Part shown: piece by piece, positions 1-8,700 of the stretch
How positions within the stretch are numbered: position 1 is the first letter of the stretch
How the letters are laid out: each line of letters starts with the position of its first letter
From: Phoronis ovalis
Lineage: Eukaryota > Phoronida > Phoronidae
Reading direction: 5' to 3'
Assembly (NCBI GenBank): GCA_028565635.1
Contig: JAOXYB010059579.1
Location: forward strand, 1 to 10,821
DNA: 10,821 bases
Notes under the pieces: generated by a model
What the model saw: only the letters and a program-made list of their open reading frames with translations
Told to the model about the DNA's origin: nothing
Database searches by the model: none
Made by a program: the position numbers and the translations under genes

Positions 1-125
1 AATATAAGCTCTATAGAGGCTCTATAGAATCTCTATAGAGCTCTATAGAGGGTCTATAGAGCCTCTATAGAGCTCTAGAGATCCTCTATAGAGTTCTATA
101 GAAGCTCTATAGAATTCTATAGAAC
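1..125. repeat. Tandem array of the palindrome TCTATAGA at 10-11 bp spacing
   Basis: TCTATAGA starts at 10, 21, 32, 42, 53, 64, 85, 95, 106 and 116, with a shortened unit TCTAGA at 74. Steps are 10 or 11 bp, mean 10.6. Spacer bases vary (G, GG, AT, TT, CC), giving overlapping CTCTATAGAG ten-mers. The unit is self-complementary, so the whole tract is both a direct and an inverted repeat. It may extend left of the window. Confidence 0.95.
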
Positions 126-2046
126 ATTTTCGTAAGGGGTCGTCAGCGCTTTGTATTATGGGTAACAAAAATTATATAGTAGCATTCGGAACTACCAACA
201 CAAATGTCTATAACTTCAAAATGGCAGTTTTACGGTTCACTATAAACCGGAACGTTTATTATAGCAGCAGCATGCCCCTCGACTCTCTCCATTTACCACC
301 ACCCTATCAAGAGCATTCAATCGATTCTTCCGTTGCTTGCGAATTGCTACAGGTAATGCTGCGTATTAATGTTTGGTGATGAACTACGCCAGCCTCGATC
401 ATTATTTCTACTTTTTTCTCATTCGCACAATATTATGTAAAACATATGTTTTCTCACCTGCTGGCGTTTTTTTAAATATGTCCGGCTTGTGGACTTGTCT
501 TGCAAGCTGTGTCCAAAACCAAGGCTTAACACGCTTTACCTACCTTTTTCTTAATGTTGCCTGTTGTGTCTGCAAGGTGGTCTGTATGTTGATGACTATC
601 ACAAATCAACATATGCAGAGAAATAATATAAAGATAAATACCAGCAGGTTCTCGTGAAAACATTTTCCAAAAGTGCAACTGAAATGTAATACAGCTTCAA
701 TATTAAGATTGTAAAATGACAAAAACAGAATTTTTATATTCCATCTAACTGATCTAGAAGTCACATGCCTACTAATTATAAATACTCTTGCAATATTTTC
801 CAGGAATGAAGAGTTGGGCTTCGCTGTGAGAGTAAATTGAAGTTATTTCGGACAGATGTAGACAAATGTTGCACCAAAAAATATCTAGTGAAAACTCACC
901 AGCTACTGCATATCACTAAAAAATTCAGAAATCTGTGAAATATGTTAAGTATAGCTACTGGTATAATTTATTTCCAGACATACGTGCTTTAATTAAACCC
1001 CGCAGTATTTTTAAGCGCTATCAGATTATATGTCAAACATCTATTATTTTCATGATTTTTAGATAATAAGGGTATTAAATATTGAGCCAACCATGAATAA
1101 TTTTCACCGCATGAATATCTCATAACACAAAATATATGATTTATTTAATCTGAAGTATAGAATGCGTTATAACTCGTCTTGCTCAAATATGAAACACATT
1201 TACATGTACAAATTTGATAGCATGTATTTCTTAAAATATTTGTTATTTAGATTTGTTTAAGGTAAGGTTCAAGTAAATTCAGCATAAAAACATGTGTTTT
1301 TGGATGGTCACAAATCTCGAAAAAGTCACAACAGTCAGTCTCCCTCCTACCGTCTATCCCGAGATATTGGGAGTTTTAATCTTACCATGGCTGCGTTCTA
1401 CATTCAAATATCTTTGTGCCCCATTTTTTAAAACATTTTTATATTAATTTATAAATATATTGTTGTCACTTGTGTTTTTTTAATTTTGATAGTAACAGTT
1501 GCCTGTGACAATCTTGCAAAATCGTTCGTCTCTCGTTCGTTTCTGTTATAAAACAGCTACAAAATGCCTGAGAATTAATGAAGTTATGGTTGGCGGTAAT
1601 TGGAATTTACTGTTTCATAACTTTCAGTTGATATTTTTGATTTGAAAATTTACTAATTGTTTGTTGTTAAGCAGACCTAGGACATATTTGCGAATTCGAC
1701 GTAAATTTGGGATGAGTATCTTCTGCAGTATTTGAAATTGTTTGTGAATTAAGAAAAAACTAGGATATATAAAACTCTAAACTATGTTATATATGTCCTA
1801 GAAAAAAAGAAACATGTATTTTTGACATATAATAATTGTCATTTGGTGGATCAGATTTTATTGCCAGTTGTTGCCACCTGGTGGTAGATATATCGTTGTG
1901 TCGCAGATTACTTTCATCACTGAATTTGGCACTTTTTGAAAATGTACGTTCTGTTATTTAATATTAAGTTCTGTCTACAACATAAAATAACAGTATAATT
2001 TTTACGATGTGTACTTGTGCCAACATATTAGGTAATTGTTTTCATA
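126..2046. other. Gene-poor flank, no supported gene
   Basis: This AT-rich stretch downstream of the helicase gene contains no open frame resembling a known family. Noticeable items are a less AT-rich block at about 126-360 ending in a donor-like CAG|GTAATG, an imperfect hairpin at 1760-1801 with a related copy at 1677, a small inverted repeat TGACA…TGTCA at 1823-1841, and a CTCF-like 12-mer at 1873-1884. I see no RNA gene. Confidence 0.5.
1760..1801. repeat. Imperfect inverted repeat CTAGGATATATAA / TTATATATGTCCTAG
   Basis: The left arm (1760-1772) pairs with the right arm (1787-1801) if two extra bases are allowed in the right arm; the loop is 14 nt. A third, direct-oriented relative, CTAGGACATAT, begins at 1677. 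The three copies suggest a small decayed element or local duplication, but no target duplication was found. Confidence 0.6.
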
Positions 2047-2668
2047 TTTATTAAACAAAAATAACTTTTACTCAATTAAAAAAATTATTATTTTGTTAAA
2101 TCATTTTTTAAAAACTACACTTATTTACAACTTTTATATAGTTACTGTTTGACCATTTTTTTATCAATTTTTTATGCAAATACAATTTCTGTACGGTATG
2201 AGCTCACCCACTTGACTAAGTAGGTATCTCATAAAAGGATACTGAATACTGGTGAATATTGTGGTTTACAGTAATTGCCTGCTTAACCTGTATACTACAT
2301 CTGATATTTTCTTTGGTTGTGCACATTATTTTTAATGCATAGCATCTTAAATATTTATGTGATATACAGTATATCATAATGCCAACAAATTGCATAGAAA
2401 TTACAAAATGTACACTTTAGATGACACAGATCAATCCATTCAAATGACCAATGAAAAGAAAGAACAATTATTTCACACAGACTGCAAACTGGAGTGAGAT
2501 TTAAAAAAAACAGGTGCAACATCTGTGTTATGTTGCCATGGACAATGGCTCCCTGAATATATCAAATACTTTTCTGATAAACAACCCCAGCTGCACTGAT
2601 CTAACCAGTATGCAAATTCCATGTTTTGTCACTAGTGGAGTTTTATGCAGTTTTCCCAATAGCTGGTG
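2047..2668 (-). promoter_or_regulatory. Probable DHX35 3' UTR with two candidate poly(A) signals
   Basis: Downstream of the stop codon, the minus strand reads ATTAAA at 2336-2331 (about 335 nt after the stop) and AATAAA at 2052-2047 (about 620 nt after). The second is the canonical hexamer and is followed by a short G/T-rich stretch near 2020. Neither cleavage site can be proven from sequence. The plus-strand open frame across 2514-2765 overlaps the real terminal exon and has no gene-like features. Confidence 0.35.
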
Positions 2669-2707
2669 TCAATCAAACTTTGCTCTTTTTGCTGCCAGTT
2701 CCCTCTC
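2669..2707 (-). CDS. DHX35: DHX35 exon P, terminal coding exon
   Basis: This exon has 39 nt including the stop. It enters in phase 0 and encodes [12 protein letters not shown] followed by TGA (2671-2669). The AAKRAK tail parallels the KAKRAK tail of vertebrate DHX35 and has the expected distance from the OB fold, which is the reason for choosing it over other acceptors in this 537-nt interval. The acceptor TTGTAG is preceded by a T/G-rich tract. The exon continues into the 3' UTR. Confidence 0.85.
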   Translation of the reverse strand, partial: ERELAAKRAKFD

Positions 2708-5700
2708 CTACAACGCAAACACAAACACAAACAAAATGAAATATTATATAGATTGGTTTTGTTAAATGCTTATACCATCTACAGACTGGCATGTTGCTGC
2801 TGGTCACCAAATGCAAACAAAACAGAAATTTAATAGTTGAATTTAATGGTTGAATTTTTAACTGTTTACGGGGTCGATTCTGGTATTAGAGTTTAAGTAA
2901 AATCTACATGCAGACTGACAAACACAAAAGTTACTACTCATGCTTTTACGACAGCATTGTAAAAGGTAAACAAAGGGAAAGAGAATTGTTGCAATTATCC
3001 CAAGTCTTAGTCTAAAAATAAACAAATGTGTTTGAAATACCAAGAAAGGATAAACATTTGTACCCAATTATCCAGTATTCTATACAGAAATTGGGATGGT
3101 CAGGATATTAGGAAATTGAAATTAGCACACATGTTAAAATTCTAACTCTTTTTTGCATGACAAACAGTTGTTAAACTAATAGTGCAAAAACAAGCAAAGC
3201 ATTTAAATATGGTACCAGTAGTACTGCCGATTTACGAGACTTACCGTTCCATACTTATAATAGTGTGGAGCTAATTCATATAACCACTCAGATTTTATAA
3301 CTGTGATGTCACGCATGAAGTCTTTTGATGTTTGAACAACTTCATTAAACACAACCCTGAAATGTATTATATAATGCAGTTTTACTGAATGGATCACTGA
3401 AAACAAGTGAATGAGAACACTGGCTATAGAGCTAGTACAGATAGCTTGTAGGATGTTACATATTTTTTACAAACAATGTTACATTGTTTTTCCATCTAAA
3501 CTGTGTGGCATAAAATAATAAGAAATTGTAACCAAGTTTGTAATTGATATTTCTTCTGTTGAATTAAAGTATCTTGGGTGTAGACTAGCAGTACAAATTA
3601 ATCAAAATAAAGTAAATATTTCTACATAGTACTAGCCACCTTAATTTAATTGCAAATATAAATTACTAACCATTTTGGTGGTTTTTCTGTGTACAACACT
3701 GAGGTAGGATGGATATATAAAGGATGTTCCTCCCTAATTGTCTTATAAACTCCAGTAGAATGATAGTGAGCAGCATTTGCAAAGAAACCAGCAGTAATAC
3801 ATCTACAGATGGTGTCTACATCTCCTAAAGGGTACAAAATAAAGTTTCATTTGAATTTGAAAATCATTTGTTATAATGCAATCATTACTATAATTTGCTT
3901 CATGCACTTGCAGTTAATTCCAGGGCTTATATTCAAACGGGGCTCCCATGTTTTACTTTAATTTCATGCGTCCAAACAGTGAACTCACCATCACAAGATG
4001 CTAACTTGACTTTAAACTTGTTCAGTTGTCGTGTCAGTTGGTTTCGTATTTCACCCGCTCTGCATAAACCTTTATAGTTCAGCAGGTTTTCATGGCACCA
4101 ACGAGAATTTTTATTGAACTGAAAACAAAATTGTTTTGATTGAGCAGCAGGGGTGCTTTAATGCATGACATGAAATATACTGTGTGAGCATCAAGTTTTC
4201 CTTATAATTTTGCTGGCAAGGTATAACAGACAACCATGCAGTACACATGCAAAATCCACAATGAAATGCATAACATAACAGCTGCCAAATTTGTCAAACA
4301 ACAACACAATCATGTGGATACCAGTGTTATTATTGTGACAAATGAGGGAAATAAACTTGGCACAAAATCCTGCAATGGAACTAAGAGACGAATACAACAG
4401 TCTTCTTCCTATTTCTAAATGCAAATTGTTACACTAAAAGGGACAAGAAATGTGCCACTTAAAGCGTACTCTTAAATATGCAATGCCTTACCTTCAGAAA
4501 AGCATTGTATACATTTAACATGGTAATGTGATCCCCTTCGGCTACAGAAAACTTTCTTTTCGCCTTTTCCTAGACAGATAAAAATTTAAATTATATCGGA
4601 ATAATTATCGTGCCTCTTTATGCAAACTTTGAAAGTAAGGACAGCACTTAAAACGTAAACAATGATATTACAATAAAATAATATATAAAAATTCGAATTT
4701 TTTAAACATTGTTTTTAACCAAGTACAAGAAGATTAATATATTAAGTGATTAATTAATTTAAAGATACTACTAGTTATTTCTTTAGAATACGTACAGAAG
4801 CAATTTTCTGATTGGCTGGGGTAACAAACACATTTTGTATCTGCATCATGGCAGCTATTGTTAATATTTCTTCAGAGCAACCAAAATCACCTGAAATATA
4901 TTAGTTTGCATGTCAGAAAACAAGTTATACTCCATTACTTTATTATCAGTGAGAAAGTATGTAAAACACATGTCATGTAAAGCAATATCAACAATAAATA
5001 AAACTCTTGCACATCAGTAACAAATCATATCATAAGTAATTGTTACAGAAAAATAGTTTAATACACATGATTTGGTTTATAAAATAACTTGCATGCAAAC
5101 AAGATATAGTTAAAAGCACAACAAAAATTAGTCTATTTTGAAAAGATTTGCCAATTTGAAACGAAATAGCTTGACTTTGAAAAATCACACATAGTTACCT
5201 GAAACTAGAAGCATTTTGGCATACATGGGTGGCAGTGGAAACTCTGCCATTCTAAACCCAGCAGGAGATGTCAGCTTACCATTACTGTCAAGTGCTGCAA
5301 AGGATTGAACACATGATTATTACATGCCTTCACCAGCCCAAGATCCCAGGGGGTACTTGACACAAATGTTGGTAGGGGTGTCGGCCCAGGGTAAAAAACC
5401 CTGACCCGGTGGTAAATAAAGGTCACCAAAAGTATACCCTGTTGTAAATAACTCTCCGGAAATAGATACCCTGTGTAAAACTCACTTAAAAATTATATAC
5501 CCTGTGGTAAAAAAATTGACAGACCTAAATTTATCATACCTGTTGTAAACGCGTTTTGCAAGAAAAACACCCTGTGGTAAAGAAATATCTTTAGGAAAAT
5601 ATCCAACAAGAAAAGTTACCCTGTGGTAAATAAAGCTTTGAGAAGTGCAAAAAACATACCCTGTGGTAAATGCAGGGGCTGAAAAAAGGGGGCCTATTGG

Positions 5701-8700
5701 GCAGCACATATATATAGTGACTTCGAGTGACACTGCCCTCCCTGGGCCCAAGATCAACTATGATCTTGACTTGACATGATGAAGACTGCAATCATTTTAG
5801 GACATCATTTCTTAAATGCAAGTTATATATACTTGGCTGATTTGACAAACACACATACTTCAAATGAACATCAAAAATATCATGAACAGCAGTTTTTCAT
5901 TGGTATTCACTTGATAGCTTGCTCACACATAATGTATATAACTCAACATATTTTATGTGCTTTTGCCACATTTTCCATAATTTATCGCTCAGTTGCTACA
6001 ATTTTGTACTTAATTTTAATATCTAGTATGAAATAAAAAGAATTGGGTGCCAAATTATGGGAAATAGTTTCAACACAAGCAAATCTTCGTGGTTTCAGTC
6101 AGATTTGGTTCAGTCAGTAGGTTTGAAATCAGAATTTGACAGAAATACTAAATCTGCAGCCTTATGTCCCGGTAGTAAAGTAATAATTAAGTAATATACT
6201 AAATCTGCACAATTCTGTCATCTACAATGCAGTGAAAGTTATGTATAGATAACATGCTTTGATGTTGCAGAATATGCTTAAATATTCTGTTCCTATTTTC
6301 AAAGCAGTGAACTGGTAACTGTCGTTTAGTTGAAACACAGTTTATCCGATAACCAGTAACATACCTTCCAAAGCGTACAACAATTCCAATCCTTGGATCA
6401 TATTTTGAGCTGGAGGGGACTGTAAAACAAATTAAAAAATTAATAATTCTAAAATTAGGCAGACGTACAAGAGTGTAATTGTTTACAAAAAGGAAGATGA
6501 GCTTCATAGGCTTACTTTACAACTGTCTTAAATTTTGAAAGACTATGATTTTTAGACAATTAAACCTGCATTAGTCATTTCTGAAACAATTTCATAAAAC
6601 ATTTTCACTTGTTAATCAATTTTCTCATCCACACGCTTATTTTTAAAATCGTATTAACATACATTTTCATAATTTTATTTATTTATAATATTAAAATGAA
6701 GAATATAACATTAAATACGTACTGACAGAAATGGAAACCTAAGAACGTTGTTGATACCAAGAGCTTTTAATTGCAAAACTACTGTAGCCATATTGGTTCT
6801 TTGCATCTCTGGTACTGTGTTAATTGGTAACTTCTGAAATTCTTCCTCTGAAACACATACAGTGAGAAGTAACAGCAAATACAATAAACTCCATTTCTAT
6901 TACCAGAATCCAACAAGAAAATAAGTCTACTTGACAGGTATTATTAAGTTTACTCGCTATAGTTTTGGAATATTATATAGTTTTTCAATGGTAGAATGGT
7001 TTCACTCATTCTTCAATCCTACAATTAATGTATAGTTTTACTCAATGGTAGAATGTTTTCCTTGTTCTCCAATCCTACAACTGTACCTGTGTAAAGCCTA
7101 TATGCCTTGCCTGACCTCACTCGACCTGCACGTCCTGCACGCTGTTCAGCTGAAGCTTGAGAAACAGGTACTATCACCAAAGAGTCTAAACAAAAGAGAC
7201 ATAAGATTTAACTATGCTACCACGTGCGATGAAGGCAGGAAAATTCAGACTTTTTTGTGCCATCAATATATTCTGACCGGCAACTAACGTTGCACAAGAA
7301 AACAGCCATGATACCGCCTGACAAACCATCTGCAAGAACATCAGTTTCTCTCTTGAAACAAATATGTAATTGCATCTGCTGTTGATTAATTCTTATGATT
7401 TTTAGCAGACAATAACTTTATAGATTTTATTGCACTGAGAAATCTCTAACATATATATATATATAGCATATACTAGTTTATATGCTGGTTATTTACCATT
7501 ATATACTTGATTCTTACCTATGCCTGTTTGAGGATTATATGCTCTCAGCTTCACAAAGCCGCAGTCTACAACTAAATTAAACAAACAAATGTATCAGGTA
7601 CATAATAAGGACTCAGCAACTTATACATCTTCAAAAATCAACAAAAAAAACATAACCATTTTAGAATATAACATACAGCAGCAAAAGGTGATGTTGTATG
7701 AGATAATAGAGATCATGTGCACCATGTGAGGGATTGTCAACTCTTTCAGACTACATAATGCTAAATGAATTCTTTACAAACAGTAACAGGACTGTTTTAT
7801 TGCCACTTACTAATATAAAAAAAACACTTTTTTACCATAAACAATTCCATTGATGGTTATAGAAGCTTCAGCTATGTTAGTAGCAACCACAATCTTTCTG
7901 GTGTTATTCGGAGTGCGTTGAAACACTTTCATTTGTTCAGACGCTGGTAAACTTCCATGCATAGGTAGAACCTTCATCTTCATTTGATTGGAATCTTTAT
8001 TGATTTGTGTAGCTTCATCTCTAAAGGTACATAGTAACACCATAATATTTTAATTAAATATGCTGTTAAGTAAAACTTTAACACAATTCTTCCCATTTTT
8101 TTTTTCAGAAATAATACTTAATTAATTTTACAGATTATAAGTTTGAAGCATTATCAGTACATTACAACAGTATTATTATAATTATTATCATCATTATTAG
8201 TATTATTATTAACATTATCAGTACATTGAATATGTGCAACAATCAGTCATTGGTTTAGAACGTCTTCTACACACACAGCTACTTCCAATGACATTTCACT
8301 TCTCAAATGTCAAAAAGCTTTTTCAAACCTAACAATGCAGTATTAGTAATGGGTCATGTAAAGTATCATCATAACATTGGTAAGCTGCTCCAGATTGACA
8401 TTTTCGGCTTTAAGAACGGCACATCAGTAGAAATGAACAACCAAAATATATTTACTTACATTAACATTGAGACCACACGACCAACTTCTTCCTAAAAGTA
8501 AAATTTAAGCTGAGAGTGACATGCTATGCTTTTAATATTGTCACACATAGCTAACATTATTCACAATGACCAAACTTTTATTTTTCTTAACATAACAAAT
8601 CAGAACATTTTTCAAATGTAGAACTAGTAAGTCCAAATCTGAATCTCGCTTAAAGCACAACATAGCTTATGGTCTCCTATGAATAACTACATCAGTATTT

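Noticed and set aside
158-657. Plus-strand open frames at 158-379 and 373-657 as genes
   Set aside because: They are short, have no recognisable family and unremarkable residue make-up, and lie in an intron-bearing genome where such open frames occur by chance.
1540-1580. TATAAAA at 1546 with a following ATG as a promoter and gene start
   Set aside because: The ATG opens only four codons before a stop, and TATA-like strings are common at this composition.
2948-3011. Alternative terminal exon after a TTTTTAG acceptor at 3012
   Set aside because: In the required frame it gives about 20 codons with no similarity to the DHX35 tail, whereas 2707-2669 gives the expected KRAK ending.
2174-4426. 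Three ATGCAAAT octamers (2174, 2610, 4419) as a POU-factor cluster
   Set aside because: They are far apart, two lie in transcribed gene sequence, and such octamers are expected about this often in AT-rich DNA.
5482-5791. Minus-strand open frames with repeated FTTGY / LPQGVF-like segments as a repeat protein
   Set aside because: They are translations of the tandem repeat in the transposon-like element; the repeats are at the DNA level and change frame between units.
5776-6036. Plus-strand 86-codon open frame
   Set aside because: It lies in intron I-J of the minus-strand helicase, has no splice or promoter context and no known family.
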